A program made the translations under genes and the position numbers. The notes under the pieces were generated by a model. That model made no database searches and was not told the DNA's origin. It saw only the letters and a program-made list of their open reading frames with translations. This document shows, in pieces, positions 50,924 to 60,737 of a stretch of 64,000 bases of DNA. Source of the DNA: CAYVRJ01 sp964453645 (lineage in GTDB: Bacteria; Bacillota; Clostridia; Christensenellales; JAWKQI01); NCBI GenBank assembly GCA_964453645.1, contig CAYVRJ010000002.1, forward strand, positions 124,001-188,000, written 5' to 3'. Numbering within the stretch: position 1 is the stretch's first letter; each line of letters starts with the position of its first letter.

Positions 50924-53608
50924 TTAATTTGCTCCGCAACATTGTTTATATTTTTTTCCGCTGCCGCAGGGACACGGATCATTTTTGCCGATTTTAGCGT
51001 TTTTATTGCGAACGGGTTCGGTTCGCTCCGAAGTTTTTGTTTCCTGTGCAACTTGCTTGCGCTCCACTTTGTTTTCTACAGTCACGCGAAGAATTCTCGC
51101 AACCGTTTCCTCTTGAATGAGCTTGGTCATCTCATCAAACATATCGAAACCCTCTTGCCGATAAGCAAGAATTGGGTCTCTCTGGCCATATGCCCGAAGG
51201 CCAATACCTTGGCGCAGCTGTGCCATATTGTCGATGTGATCCATCCACTTTTCGTCCACTGTGCGCAGGAGCACCACGCGCTCAACCTCTGCCGTATCTA
51301 ATCCGGCAGATTTTAAGCCTTCTAATTTTGCTGTGTAGGCTTTGTCTGCAATCTCCAGCAAACGCTCAGTCACATCTTTTCGCTCTAGGTATTCGATTTT
51401 TTCCTTTTCAAACAGTTCCTCAACTTCCCAATTTAAATAATGGGTAAGGTAGGTTCGAAGGCCACTTAAATCCCATTCCTCGGGATATACGCCTGCCGGG
51501 CAATAAGCAACGGTTGCTTCTTCCATCACCGATTCAATCATATTGACAATATTGGGATGAACATCCTCTCCCGTCAAAACTTTTCTGCGCTCCGAATAGA
51601 TAATCTCACGCTGTTTATTCATGACATCGTCGTAGGACAACACTCTCTTTCGAATGTCAAAGTTGTGGGATTCGATGCGCTCCTGGGCTTTTTCAATTTG
51701 TTTGGAGAGAATACCAATTTCTAAAGGAACGTTGTCGTTTGGGTTTAACCGCTCCATCATCACCTTTAGCTTTTCACCGCCAAAAATGCGCATGAGATCG
51801 TCTTCCAAGGCAATGTAGAACCGAGAGCAGCCGGGATCGCCCTGCCGTCCAGCTCTTCCCCGCAACTGGTTATCTATGCGCCGAGACTCATGCCGCTCTG
51901 TGGCCAGAATGTATAAGCCCCCCAGCTCCACCACTTTGTCGTGTTCGGCATCTGTCTTTTTCTTATAGTGCTTGTATAACTCGTCATACCGTGCCCGAAC
52001 GTCGAGCACCTCTTGGACATTTGTCTTTGCGTGGGACGTTGCAGCATCAATCATCTCTTCGGCAATATCTTCTTGCCGCAGGGTGATGCGGGCCATAAAG
52101 TCGGGGTTGCCGCCCAGCAAAATATCCGTTCCTCTGCCCGCCATGTTTGTTGCAATGGTGACAGCGTTCAGTTTACCCGCCTGTGCGATGATTTCTGCTT
52201 CTTTTTTGTGCAGCTTTGCGTTGAGCACTTCGTGCTTAATCCCCCGCCTTCTCAGCAGAGTGGACAGGTGTTCGCTCTTTTCAACGGATACTGTACCCAC
52301 CAAAATGGGTTGACCCGTCTGGTGAACCTTTGCGATTTCCTCTACAATGGCATTATATTTTGTCTCTTGACGGGTATAGATAATGTCGTTTAAATCCTTG
52401 CGGACCATAGGCATATGGGTGGGAATTTCAATGACTTCTAAGTTGTAGATGCTTTCAAATTCTGCTTCCTCAGTTTTGGCAGTACCAGTCATGCCTCCCA
52501 GTTTGTTGTACATTCTAAAATAATTTTGGAAGGTGATGGTTGCCAAAGTTTTGGACTCTCTCTGAACGTGGACATTTTCTTTTGCTTCAATGGCTTGGTG
52601 CAGTCCGTCCGAATACCGTCGGCCCGTCATGATTCTGCCGGTGAACTCGTCCACAATCACCACTTCCCCTTCGGCGACGATATAATCTTTATCCCGCTTC
52701 ATCAAGTTGTTTGCCTTGAGCGCTTGGTTGATGTGATGGTTTAACTCTGTATTTTCCAAGTCAGATAGATTTTCCACGTTAAAAAATTTCTCTGCCTTGC
52801 GGGTGCCGTCCTCGGTGAGGATGACCGTGTGCATCTTCTCGTCCATGGTGAAGTCGTCTTCCAACTTCAGTGTGCGAACAAATTTATCTGCATGCTGGTA
52901 CAGCTCGGTACTTTTCTCCGCTTGCCCCGAAATGATGAGCGGTGTGCGAGCTTCGTCGATGAGAATGGAATCCACTTCGTCAATGATGGCGTAATTCAGC
53001 TCCCGCTGCACCATGTTGTCCCGAAAAACAACCATGTTATCCCGCAGAAAATCAAAACCAAATTCGTTGTTTGTTCCGTATGTAATATCGCAGAGATAGG
53101 ATTGTCTCTTAAGTGCTGGATCCATGTCTTTAACAGCAAGACCAACGGAAAGCCCAAGAAAGCGATACACTTTACCCATCCACTCGGAGTCACGCTTTGC
53201 CAAATAATCGTTCACTGTGACAACGTGCACCCCCTTGCCGGGAAGTGCATTGAGGGTTGCGGCTAAGGTGGCCACCAAAGTTTTTCCTTCACCGGTGCGC
53301 ATTTCTGCGATATTACCCTTGTGTAAAACGATACCGCCCAACAATTGTTCGTAGTAGTGGCGCAGGCCCAGTACCCGAGAGGACGCTTCCCTGACTTGTG
53401 CAAACACTTCAACCAAGAGGTCGTCCAAGCTTTCGCCGTTTGCAATACGGTTTTTAAACTCTCCCGTCTTGGCGATTAACGATTCATCCGAAAGAGCAGC
53501 AAATGTATGGGACATCTGCTCTATTCTATCCGCAATTTTACGGTATGACTTTAGCTTTGAATCGTTGTTGGAGCCAAATAGTTTTTCCACAAAAGACATG
53601 GACGACAC
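50924..53608 (-). CDS. secA: Protein translocase ATPase SecA
   Basis: Motor that pushes preproteins through SecYEG. The 894-residue protein has Walker A MRTGEGKTLVATL at about 100-112, YGTNNEFGFDFLRDN, DEVDSILIDEARTPLIISG, TNMAGRGTDI and the C-terminal zinc-binding PCPCGSGKKYKQCCGAN. Length is normal for the single-SecA type. Own promoter at 53630-53658. Confidence 0.97.
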   Translation of the reverse strand: MSSMSFVEKLFGSNNDSKLKSYRKIADRIEQMSHTFAALSDESLIAKTGEFKNRIANGESLDDLLVEVFAQVREASSRVLGLRHYYEQLLGGIVLHKGNIAEMRTGEGKTLVATLAATLNALPGKGVHVVTVNDYLAKRDSEWMGKVYRFLGLSVGLAVKDMDPALKRQSYLCDITYGTNNEFGFDFLRDNMVVFRDNMVQRELNYAIIDEVDSILIDEARTPLIISGQAEKSTELYQHADKFVRTLKLEDDFTMDEKMHTVILTEDGTRKAEKFFNVENLSDLENTELNHHINQALKANNLMKRDKDYIVAEGEVVIVDEFTGRIMTGRRYSDGLHQAIEAKENVHVQRESKTLATITFQNYFRMYNKLGGMTGTAKTEEAEFESIYNLEVIEIPTHMPMVRKDLNDIIYTRQETKYNAIVEEIAKVHQTGQPILVGTVSVEKSEHLSTLLRRRGIKHEVLNAKLHKKEAEIIAQAGKLNAVTIATNMAGRGTDILLGGNPDFMARITLRQEDIAEEMIDAATSHAKTNVQEVLDVRARYDELYKHYKKKTDAEHDKVVELGGLYILATERHESRRIDNQLRGRAGRQGDPGCSRFYIALEDDLMRIFGGEKLKVMMERLNPNDNVPLEIGILSKQIEKAQERIESHNFDIRKRVLSYDDVMNKQREIIYSERRKVLTGEDVHPNIVNMIESVMEEATVAYCPAGVYPEEWDLSGLRTYLTHYLNWEVEELFEKEKIEYLERKDVTERLLEIADKAYTAKLEGLKSAGLDTAEVERVVLLRTVDEKWMDHIDNMAQLRQGIGLRAYGQRDPILAYRQEGFDMFDEMTKLIQEETVARILRVTVENKVERKQVAQETKTSERTEPVRNKNAKIGKNDPCPCGSGKKYKQCCGAN

Positions 53609-53629
53609 CTCTGCGTTTATTTTTAAATA

Positions 53630-53658
53630 ATTTTACCAAGATTGCATTTATTGTACAA
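53630..53658 (-). promoter_or_regulatory. Promoter of secA(-lplA)
   Basis: TTGTAC-17-TAAAAT on the minus strand, about 20 bases upstream of the start codon. Confidence 0.5.
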
Positions 53659-53708
53659 CTCAATTAAATCAAATTTTTATTTTGTTAACATAAAGTTTAG
53701 ACAAAATC

Positions 53709-54500
53709 CTAAATTTTATGAAAAACTGGCGTTAATTTTTTAAATGTGCAGATATAGTTTGCACCTAGTGCCTTGAGCATATCCACTGCAATGTCCAATT
53801 TGTCATATAATCTCGTTGGATTGTGGCTGTCCGAACCCAGTGTGAAGATCTCCCCACCCAGTTCAATATACCGCAAAACAATGTCCTTTGGCGGGAGAAA
53901 ATCCCCTGTCAAGGCGAATGCCCCACTGTTCAGCTCAATCCCCCTGCCCTTGTGTATGGCATAAGACAGCATTTCATCCAAAACGTCACTGGCATCTAAG
54001 TAGGTTAGTTTTTTATTCTCACCCTTATAAAATCTGCTGAAGTACCCGATGTGTCCGATGACACTCCAAGTATCAAACACTTTTAAGCACTCCAGCGAGT
54101 TTTCTAAATATCGATAGTACGCCTGATCTCTACCCCTGTCAAAATATTCGGGAGACAGGTAGATGTCGTAGCCGTCCACAATGTGTTGGGAAGCGATGAT
54201 AAAATCGTAATCAAAGTCGATTGCACGCTTGTTTTCTTCTAAATAGTCAAGGGAGAGCCCCACCTCTACCCCTCTTTTTAAAGAAATATTGGGGTACTTT
54301 TCGTTGATACGCCCTATCTCCTGAGCTTGTGCCCCTTGATCAAAGGTATAGTTTTGATAGGGCGGAGGACAGTAGTCGATGTGATCTGTAAAACATATCT
54401 CATCCAATCCAAGTTCCAATGCCCGCAAAGCGTATTCCTCCACCGAAAAATCCGTTACATCAAAAGAAAAGTTGCTGTGGATATGATAATCAATCTTCAT
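53709..54500 (-). CDS. PHP-domain phosphatase (histidinol-phosphatase HisK-like)
   Basis: The 263-residue metal-dependent phosphoesterase starts MKIDYHIHSNFSFD with the HxH metal motif and continues with CFTDHIDYCPP, EVGLSLDY, ASQHIVDG, VIGHIGYFSRF and LGSDSHNPTRL, all PHP metal-site segments of the HisK family. The HisK label implies histidine synthesis, but no his gene is nearby and a divergent gal operon is, so another phosphate ester could be the substrate. ATG 54500 is favoured: GAGG lies about 8 bases upstream. Confidence 0.85.
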   Translation of the reverse strand: MKIDYHIHSNFSFDVTDFSVEEYALRALELGLDEICFTDHIDYCPPPYQNYTFDQGAQAQEIGRINEKYPNISLKRGVEVGLSLDYLEENKRAIDFDYDFIIASQHIVDGYDIYLSPEYFDRGRDQAYYRYLENSLECLKVFDTWSVIGHIGYFSRFYKGENKKLTYLDASDVLDEMLSYAIHKGRGIELNSGAFALTGDFLPPKDIVLRYIELGGEIFTLGSDSHNPTRLYDKLDIAVDMLKALGANYICTFKKLTPVFHKI

Positions 54501-54521
54501 ACATTCCTCGTGATAATTTTG

Positions 54522-54551
54522 TTGCAATTATTAATTGCACTGTACTATAAT
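54522..54551 (+). promoter_or_regulatory. Promoter of galT-galK-uvrC
   Basis: TTGCAA-18-TATAAT. A palindrome, TGCAATT-3-AATTGCA (54523-54539), starts inside the -35 box and could bind a repressor that also affects the divergent PHP gene. Confidence 0.6.
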
Positions 54552-54593
54552 ATAACAAAAGTGAACACATTTCAACACTGGAGGTATTGTGTT

Positions 54594-55562
54594 TTGGCTG
54601 AACTTCGATACAACCCCTTGTTAAACGATTACATCATCGTTGCATCCACCAGAGCGAAACGTCCCGTCATGCCTAAGGAGTATTGTCCCTTTTGTCCCGG
54701 TTCGGGCAGAGTTCCCGATGAAGGTTATGAAGTATACAAGTATGACAACGATTTCCCCATTATGACCCAAGAATTTTCTGAATTAACAGGTTATGAGGAT
54801 GCGTTTTTTAAGGCAAAGAGCACCTATGGAAAATGTGAGGTAATCCTCTACCATCAGGATCACACCATCACACTGCCCCAACTCCCCGAATCCCACATCG
54901 TTAAGATTGTGGAACTGTGGAAGAACAGGTTTTTTGAACTGTCTCAGGACAAAAACATTCAGTATGTTTTTATCTTTGAAAATCGTGGCCCCGAAGCGGG
55001 TGTAACCATGCCCCATCCCCACGGCCAATTGTATGCGTTTTCCTGGCTTCCCAAGCAAATTGAAGCACAACTCATCAACTCTAAAAAGTATTATGAGGAA
55101 AATGGCTCCTGCCTTCTATGTGATCTTTTGAAAAACGAACAGCGTGCAAATCAACGTATGATCACAGAAAACGAACACTTTGCCGCCTATCTGCCCTATT
55201 TCACAGCTTTCCCCTACGGAGTTCACATTACAGCAAAGGAACACATCGGCAGCTTTTTTGATTTTAATGATGAAATGACCCACTCCTTTGCAGCTATTTT
55301 AAAACAGGTCACTGGAGCATTTGATACACTGTTCGATCGGTTATTCCCATACATGATGTGTATCTATCAAACCCCTGTGAATACATTTGATGCAAGTGAA
55401 TACTATCACTTTCACGTGGAGTTTTTTCCGCCGCTGAGAGCGGCAAACGTGCAATACTTTCGGGCTTCTGCCGAAACCGGTGCAGGGGCATATTGTAATG
55501 CCACTTCTCCCGAAGATAAGGCAGAAGAGCTGCGCAATGCCCTAAACAGATTTAATCAATAG
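54594..55562 (+). CDS. galT: Galactose-1-phosphate uridylyltransferase
   Basis: Leloir-pathway enzyme exchanging UDP between glucose-1-P and galactose-1-P. The 322-residue protein starts at TTG 54594, nine bases after GGAGG (54580-54584); upstream in-frame codons lie in the promoter. It shows NPLLNDYIIVASTRAKRP, the zinc cysteines CPFCPG, the HIT-type active site MPHPHGQLYAF and the second Zn-type CLLCDL. No galE is adjacent. First gene of galT-galK-uvrC. Confidence 0.93.
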   Translation: MAELRYNPLLNDYIIVASTRAKRPVMPKEYCPFCPGSGRVPDEGYEVYKYDNDFPIMTQEFSELTGYEDAFFKAKSTYGKCEVILYHQDHTITLPQLPESHIVKIVELWKNRFFELSQDKNIQYVFIFENRGPEAGVTMPHPHGQLYAFSWLPKQIEAQLINSKKYYEENGSCLLCDLLKNEQRANQRMITENEHFAAYLPYFTAFPYGVHITAKEHIGSFFDFNDEMTHSFAAILKQVTGAFDTLFDRLFPYMMCIYQTPVNTFDASEYYHFHVEFFPPLRAANVQYFRASAETGAGAYCNATSPEDKAEELRNALNRFNQ

Positions 55563-55571
55563 GAGGATGTG

Positions 55572-56750
55572 ATGGAGTTAAGTAAATTAAAAAGTGAATT
55601 CATTAAGCTGTACGGCATGGGAGAGATTCGCACCTTTGTGGCCCCTGCCCGGGTGAACTTAATTGGGGAGCATACCGATTACAACGGTGGCTACGTTTTC
55701 CCCTGTGCCATCGATCTTCGCTGTGCCCTGTTGGTGCGCAAGCGCAAGGACAACATCATCAACATTGCTGCCACCACATACCCCCAAGGCGCTTCTGCCG
55801 TTGTTGCAGACAAAACCAAGCTAGGTGAATACAAAAACCTTTCCTTTGGCAGCTATCCCCTTGGCGTCATGTACCACATGGAGCAGGAGGGATATACGGT
55901 GAGCGGCATGGACATGCTCTACGACGAAACTGTACCCTATGGCAGTGGACTGTCCTCCTCAGCCGCCATTGAAGTGGCAACTGCACTGGCCGTTGACTCC
56001 CTTTCGGGTAAAAGTGAGGATGAAATTGATTTATCGAAACTGGCGCAAATATGCCAGCGTGCAGAAAACCAGTACATGGGCATGAACTGCGGTATCATGG
56101 ATCAGTTTGCCTCTGCGATGGGTAAGGAAAACTGTGCCCTACTCCTTCGGTGCAGCGATTTAGCTTATGCCTATGCTCCAGTTAACTTTGAGGAAAAAGG
56201 CTATTCGTTAATCATTGCAAATACTTGTAAACCCCGTTCCCTCATCGTTTCGGCCTACAACGAGAGACGTGCAGAATGTCAAAAAGCAGTTGAATACATT
56301 CGAACAAAAAAGCAAATAGATAATTTGTGTGAAATCACACCCAACGAATTTGAAAACTTAAAAGACTGCATCCCCGATGAAGTGATTTTGCGCAGAGCCA
56401 CACACGTCATCCATGAAAATGCACGAACTATTTCTGCGGTGGAAGTCTTAAAGAGCGGAGAGATCTTTGATTTTGGCCGGTTGATGATCGACTCCCACAT
56501 GTCTCTTAAGGAAAATTATGAAGTCACAGGACATGAGCTGGATTCTATGGTCAATGCAATGCTAAAGTACGGTGCCATCGGTGCCCGCATGACGGGTGCT
56601 GGTTTTGGGGGTTGTGCCATTGCTTTGGTAAAATCTTCAAATGTGGAGAGCTTCTTAAACAGCGTTTTTGCGGATTATATAAAGGAAACCAACCTCACGC
56701 CAAAATTTTATCCCGTATTGGTATCTCAGGGAGCTCACGAGGAAAAATAG
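55572..56750 (+). CDS. galK: Galactokinase
   Basis: Phosphorylates galactose with ATP (GHMP kinase). The 392-residue protein has the signature RVNLIGEHTDYNGGYVFP near 27-44, the ATP loop VPYGSGLSSSAAIEVA near 115-130, and GARMTGAGFGGCAIAL near 335-350. ATG 55572 follows AGGAGG at 5 bases. Its stop codon TAG shares its G with the uvrC GTG start. Confidence 0.95.
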   Translation: MELSKLKSEFIKLYGMGEIRTFVAPARVNLIGEHTDYNGGYVFPCAIDLRCALLVRKRKDNIINIAATTYPQGASAVVADKTKLGEYKNLSFGSYPLGVMYHMEQEGYTVSGMDMLYDETVPYGSGLSSSAAIEVATALAVDSLSGKSEDEIDLSKLAQICQRAENQYMGMNCGIMDQFASAMGKENCALLLRCSDLAYAYAPVNFEEKGYSLIIANTCKPRSLIVSAYNERRAECQKAVEYIRTKKQIDNLCEITPNEFENLKDCIPDEVILRRATHVIHENARTISAVEVLKSGEIFDFGRLMIDSHMSLKENYEVTGHELDSMVNAMLKYGAIGARMTGAGFGGCAIALVKSSNVESFLNSVFADYIKETNLTPKFYPVLVSQGAHEEK

Positions 56751-58576
56751 TGCAAACACCAACCCTATCGGAAAAAATTGAAAAACTACCTGAAATAGCC
56801 GGTGTCTATATTATGAAAAATGCCGATGGGGAGATTATCTACATCGGCAAAGCCAAATCCCTTAAAAACCGGGTCAGACAGTATTTCACAAACTCGAAGA
56901 AGTTACCCAAAGTAGAAATGATGGTGCGCAACATTGCGGATTTCGATTATATTATGGTCAATTCCGAAAAAGAAGCGCTCATCATGGAATGTAACCTCAT
57001 TAAAAAACATCGTCCCAAGTATAACATTTTATTAAAGGACGATAAGTATTTTCCCTATATTAAAATTACAACCAGTGAAGCCTATCCCCGTGCCGAGGTG
57101 GTTCGGGGCATAGAAAAGGACAATAACAAGTATTTCGGCCCCTTCACCAGCGCCTATATGACGAGAGAGTTGCTGGAAACCTTCAGCCTTCGAAGCTGCA
57201 AAAAAAACATTGAACTCGCCCAGAAGCGAAAGGAACGCCCTTGCTTAAATTATCAAATTGGCAGATGCCCCGCACCCTGTGCCAATAAGATTGGCCGTGA
57301 GGAGTATTCCGAACTGGTTAAAAACGTGTGTGAGTTTTTAGGTGGCAGCTTTGAAGAATTGGCAGAACGTTTGAAGATGAAAATGGAGCAGTATGCGGAA
57401 GAACTTGAGTTTGAAAAGTGTGCAAAGTTAAGGGATCAAATACGTTCGGTGGAAGCCATGGCGGCCAAGCAAAATGCTCAGAACAAGCGTTTGGAAGACA
57501 TGGTGGTGTTTGGTATATCCATGCAGGAGGGAGATTGCAGTATTGCCATCCTGTATCTTGAAGACGGCAAGGTGGTGGATATTCTGAGAACCGATGCCAC
57601 CTATAACGACGAGAGCAGTGCTGAAATTTTAACATACGTATTAATGCAGCACTACTACGACGACGATTTAGTACTGCCCTCCATTATATTACTGCCCGAA
57701 GAGCCAGAGGAATTGGACGACCTTCAGGAGTTACTCAGGCAAAAGCGGGGTAAAAAAGTTGAAATTAAAGTGCCCAAGAAGGGTGAAAACAAGCGATTGA
57801 TCGAAATTGCAAACAAAAATGCATTTGAAGCGTTAAACCGCAGGTTGGTGAAGCGCAGTGCGGAATATGCCCGCACAGAGGGAGCGACCATTGCGCTGTC
57901 CGATGCATTGCATTTGGAGGAAACTGCCAATAGGCTGGAGTGTTTTGATATTTCCAACACCCAGGGCACAGACAGCGTGGGTTCCATGGTTGTGTTTAAG
58001 GGTGGAAAACCCAGCAAAAAGGACTACCGCAGGTTTAAAATAAAGACGGTAGAGGGTTCGGACGATTTTGCTTCCATGGCAGAAGTTTTGGAGCGAAGAT
58101 TACTGCGATCGTTAAACAACGACAAAGGGTTTGAAGAATTTCCCGATTTAATCGTGGTGGACGGCGGAAAGGGTCAGCTGGGTTATGCCTACGATGTGCT
58201 GTGCTCATTGGGGCTGGAGCACATTCCCCTGATCAGTTTGGCAAAACGTTTAGAAGAAGTGTATGTGCCAGGAGTGAGCGAACCCATCGTTCTTCGGGAG
58301 AATTCCCACGAACTCAACTTGCTCATCCGCCTGCGGGACGAAGCCCATCGGTTTGCCATCACCTATCACCGGGGAGTGCGCCAATCCAGAACAGTTATAT
58401 CTGAACTGGAAGGCATTTCGGGCATTGGCGAAAAGCGAAGAACAGTGCTCCTCTCCCACTTTAAAACCTATGACGATCTAAAAAACGCTTCCTTTGAGGA
58501 ATTGTCAACCCTTCCGGGTATGGATAAAAAAAGTGCTCAAGCCGTATATGAGCACTTTGCAAACAATAAGGAGTAA
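56750..58576 (+). CDS. uvrC: Excinuclease ABC subunit C
   Basis: Makes both incisions in nucleotide excision repair. The 608-residue protein starts at GTG 56750 (TAGTG overlap with galK; GAGGA 7 bases upstream). It has the GIY-YIG nuclease (GVYIMKNADGEIIYIGKAKSLKNR), a UvrB-binding UVR segment (LEFEKCAKLRDQIRSVE), the C-terminal endonuclease core (LECFDISNTQGTDSVGSMVVF, IVVDGGKGQL) and the helix-hairpin-helix pair (EGISGIGEKRR, LPGMDKKSAQAVYEHF). The last codons contain the tgt terminator in antisense. A repair gene translationally coupled to a sugar kinase is unusual. Confidence 0.96.
   Translation: MQTPTLSEKIEKLPEIAGVYIMKNADGEIIYIGKAKSLKNRVRQYFTNSKKLPKVEMMVRNIADFDYIMVNSEKEALIMECNLIKKHRPKYNILLKDDKYFPYIKITTSEAYPRAEVVRGIEKDNNKYFGPFTSAYMTRELLETFSLRSCKKNIELAQKRKERPCLNYQIGRCPAPCANKIGREEYSELVKNVCEFLGGSFEELAERLKMKMEQYAEELEFEKCAKLRDQIRSVEAMAAKQNAQNKRLEDMVVFGISMQEGDCSIAILYLEDGKVVDILRTDATYNDESSAEILTYVLMQHYYDDDLVLPSIILLPEEPEELDDLQELLRQKRGKKVEIKVPKKGENKRLIEIANKNAFEALNRRLVKRSAEYARTEGATIALSDALHLEETANRLECFDISNTQGTDSVGSMVVFKGGKPSKKDYRRFKIKTVEGSDDFASMAEVLERRLLRSLNNDKGFEEFPDLIVVDGGKGQLGYAYDVLCSLGLEHIPLISLAKRLEEVYVPGVSEPIVLRENSHELNLLIRLRDEAHRFAITYHRGVRQSRTVISELEGISGIGEKRRTVLLSHFKTYDDLKNASFEELSTLPGMDKKSAQAVYEHFANNKE
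58526..58558 (-). terminator. Terminator of tgt located inside the uvrC coding end
   Basis: Perfect 10-bp stem AAAGTGCTCA/TGAGCACTTT (58530-58558) with a 9-base loop; on the minus strand it runs into seven T (58532-58526, partly within the stem). It lies 36 bases past the tgt stop, within the codons of the last UvrC helix-hairpin-helix. Confidence 0.78.
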
Positions 58577-58593
58577 GAGTCGTTGTTACAAGA

Positions 58594-59700
58594 TTAATTC
58601 GGATAGACACTTAAAATCTCTTGTCTCAACGAAAGCAGTGTGCCATCTCGTATGGCTTTTTTCATGCGCTCCATTAAGTTGATGGTGTACGCAATGTTGT
58701 GTATGGAGAGCAGCGTGCACGCCAAAATCTCATTGACGTTGATTAAATGGCGAAGATACGCTTTTGAGAAATTCTTACACACATAACAATCGCACTGTTC
58801 GTCTAGTTTTTCATAGTCTCTCGTATACTGCGCGTTGCGTATGGTGAGTTGTCCACTGCTGGTGAGCGCAGAGCCGTTCCGGGCAATTCTCGTCTGCAAC
58901 ACGCAGTCAAACATATCCACTCCCCGGATTACCCCTTCAATCAAACAATCGGGTGTACCCACACCCATCAAATACCGAGGTTTTGTCTTGGGCAGAACGG
59001 GAGTGACGACGTCTAACATGCCATACATCACATCTTTAGGTTCCCCTACAGAAAGTCCGCCAATGGCATTTCCCGGCAAATCAAAGGAAGCGACTTCGTT
59101 TGCAGATATCTTACGCAGGTCGGTATATCCCCCTCCCTGAACAATGCCAAACAGTGCCTGATCCTCTCTCGTCTTTGCATCTTTGCAGCGCTTGAGCCAG
59201 CGGTGGGTTCTGTGCATTGCATTTTCAACCACACTTTTTTCTGCGGGATAGGGTGAACACTCGTCAAACGCCATAATGATATCTGCCCCCAACGCTTCTT
59301 CAATGGCTATAGCCCTCTCGGGGGTGATCATGTGTTTGGAGCCGTCAATATGGGACTGAAACAGCGCACCTTCTTCGGTGAGCTTGCGCATGGCCCCCAA
59401 GCTGAATACCTGAAATCCTCCGCTGTCCGTTAAGATCGGCTTATCCCACGCCATAAACTTGTGAAGCCCCCCAGCTTCTTTCACAATATCTTCCCCTGGC
59501 CGCAAAAACAAGTGGTAGGTGTTCGCCAAGACAATCTGTGCACCGCACTCCCGCACCTGATCGGGCGTTAGAGCCTTTACAGTGGCCTGTGTGCCCACGG
59601 GCATAAACACAGGCGTTTCGATATCTCCGTGAGGGGTGGTGAGTAGACCGATACGTGCATCGGTCTCTTTGGATTCATGGGTTACATTGTATTCAAACAT
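58594..59700 (-). CDS. tgt: tRNA-guanine transglycosylase
   Basis: Exchanges G34 of tRNAs with GU(N) anticodons for preQ1. The 368-residue protein has TDSGGFQVFSLG (substrate-binding Asp near 92), MAFDECSPYP, the catalytic Asp in RGVDMFDCVLQTR and the zinc site CDCYVC...HN near 308-336. It forms ruvC-ruvA-ruvB-queA-tgt with the next queuosine gene, queA, 17 bases upstream. Confidence 0.97.
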   Translation of the reverse strand: MFEYNVTHESKETDARIGLLTTPHGDIETPVFMPVGTQATVKALTPDQVRECGAQIVLANTYHLFLRPGEDIVKEAGGLHKFMAWDKPILTDSGGFQVFSLGAMRKLTEEGALFQSHIDGSKHMITPERAIAIEEALGADIIMAFDECSPYPAEKSVVENAMHRTHRWLKRCKDAKTREDQALFGIVQGGGYTDLRKISANEVASFDLPGNAIGGLSVGEPKDVMYGMLDVVTPVLPKTKPRYLMGVGTPDCLIEGVIRGVDMFDCVLQTRIARNGSALTSSGQLTIRNAQYTRDYEKLDEQCDCYVCKNFSKAYLRHLINVNEILACTLLSIHNIAYTINLMERMKKAIRDGTLLSLRQEILSVYPN

Positions 59701-59717
59701 GGTTGTTGTTTCCTTCC

Positions 59718-60737
59718 TTATACTAGCAGCATGGCATCGCCAAAGCTAAAAAAGCGGTATTGTTGCTCAACGGCTGTATTGTAGAGGTTGAGGGTTTCTT
59801 CCCTGCCAGCAAAAGCACTCACCAGCATGAGCAACGTAGACTCGGGCAGATGAAAGTTGGTAATGAGACTGTCTGTACCTAGAAACTCGTAGGGGGGATA
59901 AATAAAAATGTTTGTCTCCCCTCTCTTGGGTTTAAAAATACCGTCTTTATTGCAGCAACTCTCCAGTATACGCACGCTGGTGGTGCCGCAGGCGACAATC
60001 CTATTGCCGGCACGGCGCACTTCATTTAATTTTTGTGCACTGGTTTCGCTCAATTCAAAGTACTCGGAGTGCATCTTGTGCTCTAAAATGTTCTGGGTTT
60101 TCACAGGACGAAACGTACCCAAACCCACGTGCAGTAATCCCTTCACAATAAAGACACCCCGATCCTCCAAGGATTGGATGAGGGAGGGCGTGAAGTGAAG
60201 CCCTGCCGTTGGTGCTGCCCCCGAGCCTTCCGTCTTTGCATACACCGTTTGATATCTCGTGACATCTTCAAGACTTTGTGTGATATAGGGGGGCAAGGGC
60301 ATATTGCCGTGTTCTTCCAGCAATTGCTCGAATAGACCATTGTATAAGAACTCTACAATCGTGAGGCCATCTTCCCCTTTTAATATAATTTTCGCACGGA
60401 GCTTATCCGAGAAAATTACAATATCATTGGGTCGCAACTTCTTACCCGGCTTGCATATGATCTCCCACTGAGTTAAATTGAGCCTCTTGAGCAGCAAAAA
60501 CTCAACTGCTCGTCCGTTCTCCTTTGCGCCCAACAGTCGAGCGGGGATGACTTTTGTTTCATTTAAAAATAGGGCATCACCGGGATGGATATAATCCACA
60601 ATGTCATAAAAGTGCTGGTGGCTTAGTTCTTTCGTTTTCCTGTTATATACCAGCAAACGGGAGGAGTCCCTAGGTTCAACAGGCGTTTGTGCGATGAATT
60701 CTTCGGGTAGGTTGTATGTAAAATCACTGAGCTGCAT
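59718..60737 (-). CDS. queA: S-adenosylmethionine:tRNA ribosyltransferase-isomerase
   Basis: Converts preQ1-tRNA to epoxyqueuosine-tRNA using the ribosyl part of SAM. The 339-residue protein begins with DFTYNLPEEFIAQTP, and has DALFLNETKVIPARL, GSGAAPTAGLHFT and the C-terminal TNFHLPESTLLMLVSAF. Its ATG shares one base with the ruvB stop (TAATG). Confidence 0.97.
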   Translation of the reverse strand: MQLSDFTYNLPEEFIAQTPVEPRDSSRLLVYNRKTKELSHQHFYDIVDYIHPGDALFLNETKVIPARLLGAKENGRAVEFLLLKRLNLTQWEIICKPGKKLRPNDIVIFSDKLRAKIILKGEDGLTIVEFLYNGLFEQLLEEHGNMPLPPYITQSLEDVTRYQTVYAKTEGSGAAPTAGLHFTPSLIQSLEDRGVFIVKGLLHVGLGTFRPVKTQNILEHKMHSEYFELSETSAQKLNEVRRAGNRIVACGTTSVRILESCCNKDGIFKPKRGETNIFIYPPYEFLGTDSLITNFHLPESTLLMLVSAFAGREETLNLYNTAVEQQYRFFSFGDAMLLV

